The notes: generated by a model from the letters alone, not told the origin. A stretch of DNA of 31,340 nt from Gnetum montanum (GCA_015680685.1 MNCI01005277.1:52734-84073); one strand, 5' to 3'; numbered from the stretch's first letter, positions 7,495 to 19,435 are shown. Numbers and translations are program-made.

Positions 7495-9110
7495 ATATTA
7501 TTAGCTATGATTAGATCTTTTTCTTATATGCTTGCTAAGGTACTAGGCACTTTGCTAGAAAAGAGAATCAGTTCTTAAGTTGAAGTTCACTACGTTAGGT
7601 TCAAATGTCAAGCAAGTTTTAGACAAAATTACTTTACTATTGATCACATAGTTCCTCTTAAACACTACATGTAGTTTGCAAAAAAAACTTAACAAAATTG
7701 TTTTTATTTATTTTGTTGATTTTGCAAAAGAATATGATTCAAGGATTCATACAAAGCTATGGTTGCACTTGCATAAATTTTTTCTTTCCTATAGAATTGG
7801 TTACAACAACTCAAAGATTATATAATGAAGTTATAACTAAAATTATAGATAGTAACTTAGAAAAAAATACAATTCCAAAGAAAAATTGGAGTTAAGTAAG
7901 GTTATCTAGTTTTTCTAATTATTTTTAGTATCTTTATTGATGAAATGGAAGAATCGTTATGTAGCAGGCATGATAGCCAAGTTATCAAAATTGGATCTCA
8001 AGAAATGAATCTTCTTTTGTATACAAATGATACTACCTTGATCTGCACAACTACAAAAGATATAAAAAATATGTTACAAATTTTAGAAAATTATTTTCAC
8101 TCATTAAATCTTGGAGTGAATGTAGATAAAACTAAATTGATGTTCTAGGGTACAAGAAATACATGTTATGACTTCTATTTTAGAGGTACCAATGTACAAA
8201 TACTAGATTATTTTAAATATTTGGGTCTCATTTATATGAATAATTACAAATAGGGGAACTATGTCAAGGAAGGAACAACATGAGGGTTCAAGACTTTGTA
8301 TGTCTTAAAAAACAAGTACAAGGATTTAGGACTTTGGGCTTGCAAGGTCAAAATACAAATTTGACAGACTATCATCTATCTCTTATATTGTATGGATATG
8401 TTGTTAAGGGGTGTGAACTCAATGCTAAACTTTGGAAAGATATTAAAAGAGAATTAAAAGCTTTTTTTCTTGATGAGTTAAAGGTAAAGCTACAAATACC
8501 TTACTCAATGTTATTATTTGGATGTAATTTATTACCTTTAGAAGCAAAAACCTTGTGCAAATTCATTGTATACATGCTTGAATATTTATTCCAAATTCTC
8601 TAAAGCACATACTGTGGTTGATATTTTTAGGAATATAATGGTTGAGAAAATGAAGACAAAAATATTTTTATACAACCATGGTATGTTCTTAACATTGATA
8701 TTTCTTCCATCAGTGCAACAAAATCCTAAATATAGTTATCAAGCAAAAATTTTAACACAATTATGGTTTAATGTAAAAGGTAAGAAATAATTTTATTTAT
8801 TAGGTGCAGAATCTCAATATCTCTTACTTGCTATTCAAATCAAGTATCGAAGTACCATAAGCAAACATGTTTAAGTTTGTATCATTTTAGAATTGAAAGT
8901 GAAAGATGGATTCAACTCCCCTAAGAAAGCACATAGGTAGGTTGTGCAGAGCATTTAAGGATGAGTTGCTTGTATTTTTTTTCCTACATTGTGATTACCC
9001 ATTTGGCAATGTTCTAGCAAGAAGCTTATAAAATTTATTTTTGTTTTCTTCATTTTTTCTTGGTCAATTTGTAACATCTATCATTATTTTTTTAATCAAA
9101 ATATAATATT
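7495..9110 (+). pseudogene. RTE-like LINE reverse transcriptase remnant
   Basis: Conceptual reading across several frames gives, in order, landmarks of plant RTE-type LINEs: LAKVLGTLLEKRISS (about 7530), TIDHIVPLKH (7636-7665), FAKEYDS (about 7720), the catalytic box LLLYTNDTTLI (YTND at 8020-8031 instead of YADD), LGVNVDKTKLMF (about 8110), FKYLGLIY (about 8215), and a C-terminal part with IPYSMLLFGCNLLPLEAK (about 8497) and FRIESERW (8886-8909). Frames change repeatedly and stops are frequent, so it is dead. The endonuclease domain upstream is missing, consistent with 5' truncation. No clear poly(A) tail or target duplication was found. Confidence 0.75.
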
Positions 9111-9326
9111 TGTCCAATAGATTCTATTGGTCTTCCGAAGTAATAAAGCTTTAAAGTAGATTTAGTTTTTAGTTTTCACAAGCTCATTATATGTTTTTCT
9201 TAATACATGACCAAGGCATTGTAGATAGCATTTCTATCCTTATATAAAAATGTTAAAATACTAATAATATTACTTTGATATAAAAAAGTGTATAGATAGG
9301 ATATTACCTTTGAATATAAATAGACT

Positions 9327-9331
9327 ATTTA
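9327..9331. repeat. Target site duplication of element C, left copy (ATTTA)
   Basis: ATTTA immediately precedes the LTR start TGTAAGAGATG. The identical five bases follow the 3' LTR at 25091-25095. Five bases is the usual duplication length for plant LTR elements. Confidence 0.85.
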
Positions 9332-9902
9332 TGTAAGAGATGTCTCAAGATAGAGGCTCTCCTGGGCTCTTCCCATGGTTCAAGGACCATGAAACACTCT
9401 GAGGCATCCTTGGGTGGCACTCAAGTATTAGAAAATTCATCTTAGCTTGGTGGTACCAAGCCAGTAGTAGAACTTCCTCCTGTTGCATCCCTTTCTAAGG
9501 CCTCTTCATACTACCCTCACATGGAGAACTACATGGCCCTAATTCTATGGTGGTCATAGATATGTAGGTAGCTAGGACTAGACAGTTTTGGTGTGGTGCC
9601 ATTCCAAACCTTAGATCGTGATGGGTTTGGGGCTGAGGTGCCCCCTTGTAGATGCATCGTTTTCCCTTCCACTGATGATGTCTACATGGTTACTTGTGTA
9701 CTTGTTTGAAAGGTCCTTGTTTGAAGTTTAGTCATTCTCCTTGAGGTGCATTCTCTTGTATTAAGAAGTTGTGGTGCTACTCACTCCCTTCCATGGGTTG
9801 CTTGCTTATTAAAGGCATATTCCCTAGGTCTTCTACCCCAAATCCATTGGATCTCATTAAATTCCTTAGGGTGTTGAACAACATTAGGGAAACGTTGTTA
9901 TA
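9332..9902 (+). repeat. 5' LTR of element C (571 bp)
   Basis: It aligns along its length with 24516-25090. It starts TGTAAGAGATGTCT and ends CGTTGTTATA, where the partner ends GCTGTTACA. Over the first 120 bases roughly four in five positions agree by eye, more divergent than the two LTRs of B, as expected if C is older. Confidence 0.88.
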
Positions 9903-9916
9903 GGTGGTATTAAAGC
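9903..9916 (+). promoter_or_regulatory. Primer binding site of element C (initiator Met-tRNA type)
   Basis: TGGTATTAAAGC at 9905-9916, two bases after the LTR, differs from the common plant site TGGTATCAGAGC by transitions only. Confidence 0.7.
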
Positions 9917-12004
9917 ATTTTTATAATCGTGTTATGATAAGCATGTACTCTTTGGTTATGTTATAGCATTGAGTTTTTTCTATTTATGGTTCTTTCAGAT
10001 AGATATTTGGGTGATATAGGATCATATCCTTATGTGTTCTTTGAAGATTTGCCTTATGGTAAGACTCTTAAGCTCTTCATTATGGGGCTAATGTTACATT
10101 GTGAGCAATTGAGGTATGTTGTTCTCCTAAAGGATGTATATAATTACATTGTGGTATTGTCCTCCACTAGTTTACTTGTGGTTGAACTAGTTGTGGTTTT
10201 ACCTTGATATGGTAGAGGAGAGTTCTATTGGCAACTTATAAATTTTTTTTGCTTAAGGAGCTCTAATCTCTAGTCTCCAGTGGTTCATCTAGGATGAATT
10301 AGACCTAGTCTTCACTTTGATCTCCACCTAGATGACATGTATCGAGATGGCATTAATTGAATTGTGTAGGATGTGATATCCTTGCACTTTCACTCATCCT
10401 AGATATAGTGAGTATGGGAATTACAAATTAGGACATGTTGGTTTCCAAGTATCTTAGGATGGAGGGCCTTCAAACATGTGCTCTTAGTGAGCCTTGTTCT
10501 AGGTGGATCAAGACCATTGTCAGTAGACTTCATACATTCATGTTTACAATTGTACGTTTTTCTAGTTGTATAGGCATGTCTTCCTTTGTTGCATTTCCAA
10601 ATTCTACATGTGTGTCTCCTTTGTCATGTCTATTGTTCGTAATGTAAGGCTTTGTGCTCTATGTGGTGTGATGACTTGTTGTTAGGATTGTTCATGATGC
10701 ATTTTAAGGCCATGTATGCCATCCCAAGATAAAATTTTTGTGGTCCTTGCTTTTATAACCTCTTGTTCTTTGGGCATGATTTCCCTTGTTGTGTACCTTT
10801 TGTGTGTTGTGTTTCCTCATTTGAGCTAGTTGTGTTACCCTTGGGTTCATGGCATCACTTTTTTGATTAGTGTTATTTATTGGTAATTTTGATTTGGAGA
10901 CCTTATAAAGTAGGTCATCCTATTATTGGTTCTTGTTGAGACCTCACCTCTCTTGATGAGAGTCTTCCTTATGGACACATCCTCTCTAATGTTGCTCTTC
11001 ATAGTAAGAATTGGAGCTTTGTTAAGACCTATTTTTGGCTAGGCCTTTGTCTCCCTTCTTATGTTTCAAGTTGAGATAATGAATCTCTATTACCTATGCC
11101 TCTTATGAATTTTTTGAGATTTGATTGTGGTGGGAACTATTGTCAGTAGTTGGGAACATTTTTTGTATGTGAATCTTGGAATTTTGAGAGTGTTCCAATT
11201 CTCTCTCTCTTAGTGTGCCTCATGAAAAATTATTTTGTGAGTGTATCTAATTGATCCATCATGTTTTAAATGATTCATCTCTAGGCATGTTGCTGAGATG
11301 TTACTCTCTATGGTGTTGTGAGATTGAAATCTCTCTAATTTTGTGACCATGATTTATGGTTGTATATGAGGTTAATGTTTTGATCATGTTCCTAATAACT
11401 CCTTTGTTTTAGAGCTATTGTCTTAGCCTTGTATGAAGCATAGGTACAAAGATGCGACTGGTGATGACCTCAATTTATGCTATGAGCATTATGTCTACAA
11501 GAAAGATGTGTGTCCTTGAGGCCTTCATGAATTGGTTACTTGGTCTCAAAATCCAAACATTGGGTTGTGGATTTATCAGTACCCTTATTGTGGTGGAGTA
11601 GCTGGTACATCATGATTTGTTTGCCTCCTAATGCTGGATGAGTACTAATAGAGGATGGTGATCCATCCTAAACCCTATGGATATTACGTTAGTAGATGGC
11701 ATAGAATAGTATCCTTGGCCATGCTAGATACTAATGGTCCAAGAGTGGCCAATGTCTTGAGTTCCTACTATGGCAAGTGGTGAATTCTTAGTTGGCGTCC
11801 TATGTTGTTCGATCATTATGTTCATGTCCTAGTTTGTTTCTTTCAATCACAATCTTACAGTGGGGGTAGTGCAACCATTGTTCATGTACATGCAGAGATA
11901 GAAATAGGTTTTCTCATAACAACATGATGCAGTGTTGGTGTTACTCCTGGTGGCCTAAACCCTTTAGCTTAGGATGGACTCGAGTATTTATTTTCTATAG
12001 CCTT
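9917..12004 (+). other. Element C interior, left part
   Basis: About 2.1 kb with only short frames (longest about 73 codons at 9986-10207 and 70 at 10435-10647), none resembling gag or pol. The interior resumes at 21281 on the far side of element B. Confidence 0.7.
12000..12004. repeat. Target site duplication of element B, left copy (GCCTT)
   Basis: GCCTT lies directly before the LTR of B and is repeated exactly at 21276-21280. It proves that B inserted into element C. Confidence 0.85.
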
Positions 12005-12840
12005 TGAGGAGCAGCGAGGTATCCCTACTCTCAACCATATGAATACGAGCATTTCATGCATGATCCAATTGAATTCCAAGGACTAAGTGCCTATGCACCT
12101 TGATGGAATAAGGACGGGTTGGTTAATCATTGTCTTTCCAAACTTACTTGTATGTCACAATTGTATGATTAAGTAAGCTTGAGGCATATGATTTTTTATA
12201 TCTTTTATGTTTTTATGTCTTGTGCTAATAAGAGAGGAGAGAGGTAACTAAGTGACTAGATTAATTTAACTACTCATTAACTAGGTTCTAACTAGTCCTA
12301 ACATCAATATCTGTTCCCACTTGCCGTACACATCCTGAACTAGTGAAATGCTGCTGGGATTACCAAACACTAATTGTTACTGGGTTACCAAGCGTTACAC
12401 ACATGCTTGAAGCAGTCGTACTAAGTGTATTTACTTAAGAAAGTTTAGGGTAAGAGAAGACATTAATTAACTAGGAAGGTATTTAATAACATCAACTAAC
12501 ACTAATTAATCTATTTTGGATGTTGCAAGGTTTATCATAAAGTTCACCTTTATTGTTGTACACAAGATGTGCTTAGGTACATAATGCTCGAATAAAGATC
12601 CATTCGCTTTATGACTCCTACTACAGGCATGCAGAAATAATTCTAACTCTGGGAGGGAGAAAAGGCAAGAGTTCAGCTAAGGGTCTAACTAACTATTGCA
12701 AAACCAAGTGCACCTGCCTCTTATTTATAGGTAAGGAGATAGGTCTTGATATCAGGTATTTGACATCTCATGGTTGGCTCTAATATCATGGACCTAATAT
12801 CGCGGATGCGATATCATAGCCTTGATATCACAATTCATCA
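12005..12840 (-). repeat. 3' LTR of element B (836 bp)
   Basis: On the - strand it starts TGATGAATTGTGATATCAAG and ends in GCTGCTCCTCA, a mutated form of the family end CACTCATCA. The TATA box is TATAAATAAGAGGC at about 12716-12729. The U3 start contains several GATATC or near-GATATC sites, 42 bp of which are missing from the other LTR. Confidence 0.88.
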
Positions 12841-13146
12841 TACCCCCATGATTGAATGAAAACTCATCCTCAAGTTCCTTACAAAATATTGGAAAGGTAT
12901 GGGATTATTGACTAAATGACAACTAACAGTGGAATGGGATGATAGACTCAATGTGCCCAGTGAACAGATGAACAAGCATATTACAACATTAGTGCTCATG
13001 ACCATTGTGGTGAACACTTGTACATAAATGACATCCAAGCCTTTATTTGGTAGCTTAAAGAGAAAAAGAGAGAGAAAGAAGATGAAGCATGTTTCTGTCA
13101 ATGTTGAGATCGCACAGCCGTTATTTATCCATAGCCATGCCACCAA
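12838..13146 (-). CDS. Hypothetical 102-codon frame with hydrophobic segment in element B
   Basis: An open frame near the 3' LTR reads LWINNGCAI followed by FFLSLFLFKLPNKG, matching the hydrophobic stretch of the element A frame at 2866-3141, then a second hydrophobic run. It runs to the LTR border. No family is recognised. It may be an env-like remnant or chance. Confidence 0.2.
   Translation of the reverse strand: MVAWLWINNGCAISTLTETCFIFFLSLFLFKLPNKGLDVIYVQVFTTMVMSTNVVICLFICSLGTLSLSSHSTVSCHLVNNPIPFQYFVRNLRMSFHSIMGV
12841..12853 (-). promoter_or_regulatory. Polypurine tract before element B 3' LTR
   Basis: On the - strand AATCATGGGGGTA abuts the LTR start, one base different from the tract of element A. 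Confidence 0.65.
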
Positions 13147-14735
13147 ACATGCCCTTTCATAAACGCTCTAGTTTTGGTCCATCCTGAGTGCATCCACGAA
13201 GCCCAGTCCATTGTTTGTATGATCACCATTTGCACACACAACACAATCATAAATGAGCAAGGATAGATAAACCAGAATGAAGTTGATACCTTGCCTTGAT
13301 ATGAAGTGCATTGGCTAAGTTGTAGTTATGGTAGAAACTGGTTCAGGGATTTATCATTGGTGACTACCCAAGGTGTAGGGGTTAGGCAAATAGTAGAATG
13401 GAAAAAATAAAAAAATTTCTGCTAGGGCCCCCATGACTAAGAGCGAACCTCCAATAGCTATAAGATGGAAAAATATGAGGGACAAGAAAGATGAGAAAAA
13501 ATAACAATGGCAACACCAATAAAATAAATGTTATGGATGCAAATGAAACCAGAAAAGAAGCTAACAATTACACTAAAAAGGAATGCCAGTGGATCCCCCC
13601 CAAAATCTGCTCATGGCCTTTATGCCTTGACAAACCCACAAACCAAAGAGTCTGTAGGCTCTAGGAATGTCATTTGGAAGCAAGAGTTAAAAAATTATAC
13701 ATAAGAATTCACCAAAGAAAAAAAATGCATCAACCTAGAGATGGACTAATGATAAAACTAACAATGAGTTGGAAAATAGAAATAAAGATGGAGAGGAGAG
13801 AATGGAACGGAACCCCAAGAACAAGGTTGTATAAAGTCCCTTATGTATTTTATGGTTAATATGACTTAGTAGAACTCATCCCAAATCTAGACTCAAACAA
13901 ACCATGTCCAGTGACCTCGCATCAACACACTTGACTAATCCATCCACTTAAAGTAACAAGAATGCTTTTACAAAGAGTCACCACCATCCCAAGGAGAGCG
14001 AGATGGAGAAGTAAGAAGCGAGAATGGGCCTTAGATAGAGGGAACCTTTAGTAATGGGTAACATGTCTTTCCAGTGCCATAACTAGTGCTTGTAGCCAAT
14101 ATTTCTTTATTATGTCTAAGGGGTGTGCTTTGAATTCTCACTTTTTTCTCTCTTTTTGTTTTTTTTTTCTTTTTTTTTGCATGAGAACCACACCATGCAA
14201 AGACTTATTTTTATTCACTTAGCTTCCTGATATTTGAACAATGTTAGAATGGTAGAAAACCCAAAAAAAGCATCCAAGAAGCCAAGAATGGCTAGCACAA
14301 TTGCATCTAATCCCCTTGAAGTCACACCCTTTACATCCTTTGCATTTTTCCTTGGTTTGAAAAATACCCAGCCACCAATTTATTAATAAGTTTACTTAGA
14401 AAAAAGGGACTGTATAGTTCCAAGCCAAAGGAGATCATAGAGTTGTATGGATGAGTGGATGACGTGGACTCATTGCCTATTTTACCAAAATAACCATACC
14501 TTAATATGATATAACTCAATCCACCATCATGAGCACTTATTGGATGAGGAATAAAAGTAAATCGAGCAAACAAAGAGACATTAAAAAATATGATTAATGG
14601 TGTAAAAAAAAATAAGAAAGTTGGAAAAATGTGTAAAACAAAAATATGTAGAACAAAAAATATGTAAAACAAAAATTCAAAAAGAACTAAGCGCCTAGAA
14701 CCGTTAGCATAGGTGGCCATCTCCCCCATGACTGA
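12854..14735 (-). other. Element B 3' region
   Basis: About 1.9 kb between the integrase end and the 3' LTR, matching element A 1510-3174. It contains the T-rich TTTTTGTTTTACA-like repeats (about 14635-14695), a poly-A/T rich tract (14150-14180) absent or shortened in A, and two internal copies of the AGTCATGGGGG motif. No recognisable protein is present. Confidence 0.6.
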
Positions 14736-14739
14736 GTTG

Positions 14740-15238
14740 GAAAGAGGAGATCCAAAATAGTGAGCAAGGTTGTCCATCAACAGAGGTAGCATGTGTATTG
14801 GCTATCCTAAGCTCATGAAAAGGTTTGGTTTGTTGCATGTTGACCAACAACTTCTTGTTCGGGCTCTCATATTTGTATATGTCATGGCCTCTAAAGGAAA
14901 ATTTGCATAAATAATTTAAGGTTCTTCCCATAGTGTTTGAAATTTAGTATATTGTGGCACATGTGTGGGATTCTAGTAGAGTACCTTATCTCCTAGTTGA
15001 TATTTAACTTTCCTAATTCTTAGGTCATGACATTATTTATTGAATGCCTTGTGCAATTCATTAGATGATAGGGCAGCTAGTTGATTTTCATCTAGAAAGT
15101 TAAGGATTACTAACCATTTTTTCTATGGTAAATCATGGTCAAGGTTGAAGTCACATGTCATGGATAGTGTACAGATCTCAGTTTGAATAGGAAGTGTTAG
15201 AAGCTTCCCATACACTAACTCATAGGGAGAGTAGCCTA
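14740..15238 (-). pseudogene. Element B integrase C-terminal part
   Basis: Reading the - strand from the assembly gap gives GYSPYELVYGKLLTLPIQTE, equivalent to the conserved TPF.LVYGK..LP block at the end of the gypsy integrase core, then QLAALSSNELHKAFN and KVKYQLGDKVLY, equivalent to the GDKVL motif of the C-terminal domain. Stops occur (after DLP, and after FNK). The catalytic D,D-35-E core is hidden in the N gap or lost. Integrase would insert the element cDNA into host DNA. Confidence 0.7.
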
Positions 15239-15533
15239 NNNNNNNNNNNNNNNNNNNNNNNNNNNNNNNNNNNNNNNNNNNNNNNNNNNNNNNNNNNNNN
15301 NNNNNNNNNNNNNNNNNNNNNNNNNNNNNNNNNNNNNNNNNNNNNNNNNNNNNNNNNNNNNNNNNNNNNNNNNNNNNNNNNNNNNNNNNNNNNNNNNNNN
15401 NNNNNNNNNNNNNNNNNNNNNNNNNNNNNNNNNNNNNNNNNNNNNNNNNNNNNNNNNNNNNNNNNNNNNNNNNNNNNNNNNNNNNNNNNNNNNNNNNNNN
15501 NNNNNNNNNNNNNNNNNNNNNNNNNNNNNNNNN
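15239..15533. other. Assembly gap (295 N)
   Basis: A run of N inside element B between RNase H and integrase. The true size is uncertain. The spacing seems too short for a complete integrase core plus zinc-binding domain, so either the gap is underestimated or sequence has been deleted. Confidence 0.95.
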
Positions 15534-15559
15534 AAATTGGATACTCATCCTCTTTTTTG

Positions 15560-16090
15560 TCCCATCACAACTAAGATAAATGATCAGCAACTACATTCTT
15601 GGTGCCTTTGTAGTCGATCATTGTTAAATTTAACTCTTGTAATATTACAAGCCATCATATGATATGAGGGCTTACCATTCGCTTATTCATGAGGAACCAG
15701 ATTGCACTATGATCTGTATGTATATATACTTTATATTCCAATACATATTGTCTAAAATTTTCTATTGCATACACTACAACCATTAATTTTTTCTTTGTGG
15801 TAGTGTAGTTAAGTTGTGTACTAGTGATACTTCTACTTGCACAGTGGATGTAATAAGGATGCTTCTAGTCATCTAACTATGTAAGTACAGCTCCTAAGGC
15901 ATAGTTGGACGTGTTAGTCATGATATGGAATGATTTGGACCAGTCAGGAGCTTGTAGAATGGGTGTTTCTACTAGCTTCTATTTTAGAGTTTGGAAAGCT
16001 AATTCGCATTCCCTGGTCCACTTGAAAGGTACATCCTTTTTTGTTAATTTCACCAATGGTTTGGCAACCTTTGAAAAGTTCTCAATAAAT
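15560..16090 (-). pseudogene. Element B RNase H
   Basis: On the - strand: VAKPLVKLTKKDVPFKW (about 16015-16065) in the connection region, ALGAVLT (about 15895), NYTTTKKKLMVVVYAIENFR (about 15755-15815), YKVYIHTDHSAIWFL (about 15690-15735) with the TDH motif, and DYKGTKNVVADHLS (about 15570-15610). This is the standard gypsy order. Scattered stops make it non-functional. RNase H would remove the RNA template and cut the polypurine primer. Confidence 0.8.
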
Positions 16091-16093
16091 ATC

Positions 16094-16930
16094 CTATAGT
16101 AGCCAATGTGTCCAAGGAATGACTGAATATCTTTCACAATTTCTAGTTGATGGGTTCCTTAGATAACTTTGATTTTCTCGGGGTCTACATCTATCCCTAT
16201 GTGTGAGATTTTGTGCCCTAGTACTACACCTTCTTGGATCATCAAATGGCTTTTTCTGCCAATTGAGCCTCAAATTGGTTTCTAAACATCTTTTTAACAC
16301 TTAATCTAACCAATCCAAGGCTTGATCAAAGTTTGCTCCATAAGTGGAGAAGTCATCCATAAAGACCACGCCATTCCCTATCTGCTGCTAGAATATGCTT
16401 AGAACTAGTCGTTGAAATGTTGTAGGGGAATTACACAAACCAAACGACATCTATTTTTATGCAAACATTCCCCAAGGACTAGTGAATGTAGTCTTGGCTT
16501 AGTCTTCTAGGGCTATTTGTATTTCTTTGTAGCCACTATATCTATCCAGAAAACTATAATAGCGATGCCCTACAATAGTGTCTAAGACTTGGTCGACAAA
16601 TGACAATAGAAAGTGATATTTGAATGTTGCCATATTTAGTAGCCTGAAATCTATGCACACCCTCCATTTGCCTCCCTTTTTTGGCACAATAACTAAGGGG
16701 CTAACCCATTTGCTATCAGCAATGAGATATATGAACCTAGCCTTGAGAAGCTGTTCAATTTCTTCCTTAACTACTTGCTTCAGCTTTGGGTTTAATCGCC
16801 TTTGTGATTGTCTTTGAGGCTTCATGGAGGGATCAGTGTAAATTCTATGCTGGCATATCCTAGGTTCTATTCTAGTTAATTCAGGATATGACCAAGTGAA
16901 GGCTTTCAACCATTTATTTATCACCTTCAA
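16094..16930 (-). pseudogene. Element B reverse transcriptase
   Basis: An uninterrupted frame (16499-16930) reads RRLNPKLKQVVKEEIEQLL, DSKWVSPLVIVPKKGG, WRVCIDFRLLNMAT and YYSFLDRYSGYKEIQIALED, the fingers and palm of a gypsy reverse transcriptase with the first catalytic Asp in FLD. In the same frame beyond stops come KTTFTSPWGMFA, FGLCNSPTTFQR and the catalytic FMDD box at 16352-16363, then VLKRCLETNLRLNWQK before a frameshift near 16240. At least three in-frame stops lie between 16499 and 16400, mostly CAA/CGA/TGG-type codons turned to stops. Confidence 0.9.
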
Positions 16931-17304
16931 CAGTCTCTCTTTTTATTGCGGAGCAAGCTTCACATTAATAATTACCGATTTTCCATTTTTAAGGAATGTG
17001 TATTCCATATTGGTGGGTAATGGTTTCAGCTCAAGGGGCTCCTACTTAAATTTCTCAGAGATTTCCAACTTTCCCCAGTTGATATTTTCAAGGCTAAGAC
17101 TTGGAAATTGGCAGTCGACTTGCTCTAATGTGTCTATGCTATCAATATAAGTGCAAGTTAAACCCTTAGTTGGTTCCATGCATATGATTGAACTACTTTC
17201 TTAATCAACTATCAACCACTGGGTGCCTTCTTATCGTGTGGCTATTGCATACAGGCATCCTTTTATGTTGATCACTTGTGCACACTGATTGCATGTAGGT
17301 AGTG

Positions 17305-17957
17305 CTAAACCATGCACAAACCATGACCTCTGCACACTGCTTTCTTAACCATTGCGATGCATAGAACTTTCTTCTTCTCAATCTTTCTGAATATATTTTC
17401 CTTTGATATTTCTAGGGAAAGATCACAGATTCCTAGGCATGCGTTGATGGTGCTTAGCCATGTCATTCCCATTATGATTTGGAAATCCCCCTTACCGTTC
17501 TTCACTTGAATCACTAGGAATTCAGCTGGGTACAACCACCCATAAATAATGGTAACAATGTCCTCCACTAGTCCCAATGGGATAGTGATGATTAGTTGGC
17601 CAACTGTAGATGGATGCTGTTATTTTTCAATGGAGGTAGGTTCCAAGTCTTGTACATTTCTTGAGAGATTAAATTGACACTAGGACCTGAATCCAAAAGA
17701 GCTTTGCACGGCTCATTTCCAACGATTTGTAGATATATCAGAGGGCTCCCAAAATTAGAGAATTTCTTGGGAAGATGGCCAGCCTTGATCCAATCAGTAA
17801 TGACATGTGTTAACATGACCATATGCATTAAGTGCAGTGGTTGGGTTGAAGGAGGCTCCAAAGTTTTGATTGATGGTAAGGCATCTAAGGAATTAGTTGC
17901 TTGGGATTGCAAGGGCTTGGTTGGACTATTGGTTTTAAAGAAAGGTCTTTTCTTCAT
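17305..17957 (-). pseudogene. Element B aspartic protease region
   Basis: Two frames separated by one stop near 17590. The first ends with KALLDSGPSVNLISQEMYKT, containing the D-S-G active site. The second has IIMGMTWLSTINACLGICD, the C-terminal I-x-G motif. It matches the protease of element A almost codon for codon. The linker to reverse transcriptase (17300-16940) is broken by several stops. Confidence 0.8.
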
Positions 17958-18020
17958 GCAGTTGTTGGAATCAACAGTAGGTTGATAGTTAATAGCCCTT
18001 GTGGCATTATGTTGCTACGG

Positions 18021-18425
18021 CTAGGCAGGGAGTTCACCTTGCATCGCGAGAGCAAGTGGTAGTGGAGCTATTGGTGGAAGAGATGTGACCGAATGGGAAG
18101 GATGATATGCTTGCAAAATATTTCCCCTAGAAGAGGGAGTCCCATAATACACGTGGATTTGGTAGTGATGTTGAGGAGTATCATAACCAATAGAGTCAAG
18201 TGAAGAGATTGGGTGTTGCACATAATATCCATATGGGTTAGGTTGCCGATAAGGATATTGTTGCCTTGGTGGTGGCATTCCCCATGATTGTGGGTGTTGC
18301 CACTGTTGATATTGCTCAATTGGTTGTGGTGGAGTTCCACTTGGATAATATGTTAAGGGTTGGTAGAATTGTCTTGGGTTACCTTGGGGGTAAGGTAACC
18401 TTAGGGGTTTTTGTCGTTTGTTCAA
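18021..18425 (-). pseudogene. Element B gag C-terminal Pro/Gln/Tyr-rich segment
   Basis: A 134-codon frame rich in Pro, Gln, Tyr and His (NPRQFYQPLTYYPSGTPPQP, PQSWGMPPPRQQ) links the zinc-knuckle remnant upstream to the protease. Element A has the same block at about 100-560, more decayed. Confidence 0.6.
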
Positions 18426-18512
18426 TCATGGGTTGAGGGCATACACCCCAAACTCCTAAAAATGTGAGATTACAAGGCAACATCCCTTAGGATGGTCATA
18501 TTGACATATCTT

Positions 18513-19298
18513 TCATCCACTATCATTGTCTGCTTCTGAATCCACAACCTCTTCAATGATGACAACTTTACCCTTACCCTTGCTACGTGCATGTTCAGTT
18601 TCTCTCTTTTTTCTTTTTTCGTAATCACTACCTTGTTCTCTAGACTCCTCTACTATTTTAAGAATAGTTTGAAATCTATTGTCTAGGGAATCCCACATTT
18701 TGTCTACCTCTGCCAATACTTCTAATGTCAACTTTTGGATAGGCAAAGTTTTCCTATTCACCATCTCTTCGAGTGGTGACTCTTCTTCATCCTCACAAAA
18801 TCTTACTCCCCTCTTCCTGAGGGAAGGATCTCTATTATACTCTTCCACATTTTCACTCCTCCATAGATCACCTTCTTCCTTAGCAACTTGTTCTAATAGT
18901 CTTTAAATTTGATGGGACCTAAGCTTGGATAGTCTTCCTTGGGCATAGGGCCTAAGGGTTCTTCTCGTTTCATGCCTAAGCCCATCTATGATATGATGTA
19001 GTTGATCCCTTTGCGAATAACCAGGGCCAAGGAAATGATGTAACAATGCATAGTATCAGCCCATCACAGCATCCAAGGGTTCATGTCCTCCTTGTTTCCA
19101 TCCTTAGATTTTCTTTCGCAAGTTAGACACTCGAGAGTACATTTGGTACTTTTCGTTGAATAGTTCTAACATAGTATTCCACCTACGAATGGATTCTAGT
19201 TCTAAGGACTGGTACCAGCTTTCTACTTCTTTAACTAGTGCCTGTGGGAACAACTTAATTTTGTGACATTTGTTCTCTATGTTTTGTAAGGCACACAA
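18513..19298 (-). pseudogene. Element B gag capsid-like region
   Basis: The upstream part reads KLFPQALVKEVESWYQSLEL, RRWNTMLELFNEKYQMYSRV and SNLRKKI, which matches the retrotransposon gag domain layout (FP.SL...A..WY..L....I..W......F...Y). After stops it continues VEEYNRDPSLRKRGVRFCED and a Lys/Glu-rich stretch (KKRETEHARSKGKGKVV) toward the zinc-knuckle area, where the first Cys codon is TGA. Gag would form the particle shell. Confidence 0.75.
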
Positions 19299-19435
19299 AT
19301 CATGGAATGTTTGTAAGTGATTCTGAGGATCAGCATTGTATCCCCCTTCAAATCATGGGATGTTGTTCATATCTAATCTTTTGATCCTACTATCTTTTTG
19401 GTGCCTTGTTGGAATTCTAACAGCCTTATTTATGT

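Noticed and set aside
9332-9902. 9332-9902 and 24516-25090 as duplicated genes or a segmental repeat
   Set aside because: Exact ATTTA flanks, TG/CA-type ends, a primer site after one and a purine tract before the other show they are LTRs.
14331-14792. 153-codon - strand frame with hydrophobic runs as an env protein
   Set aside because: The hydrophobic residues come from the T-rich minisatellite and the frame is not kept in element A.
15123-15590. Long frames on both strands spanning the N run
   Set aside because: They are open only because N is translated as X. Only the ends outside the gap carry information (integrase end on the - strand).
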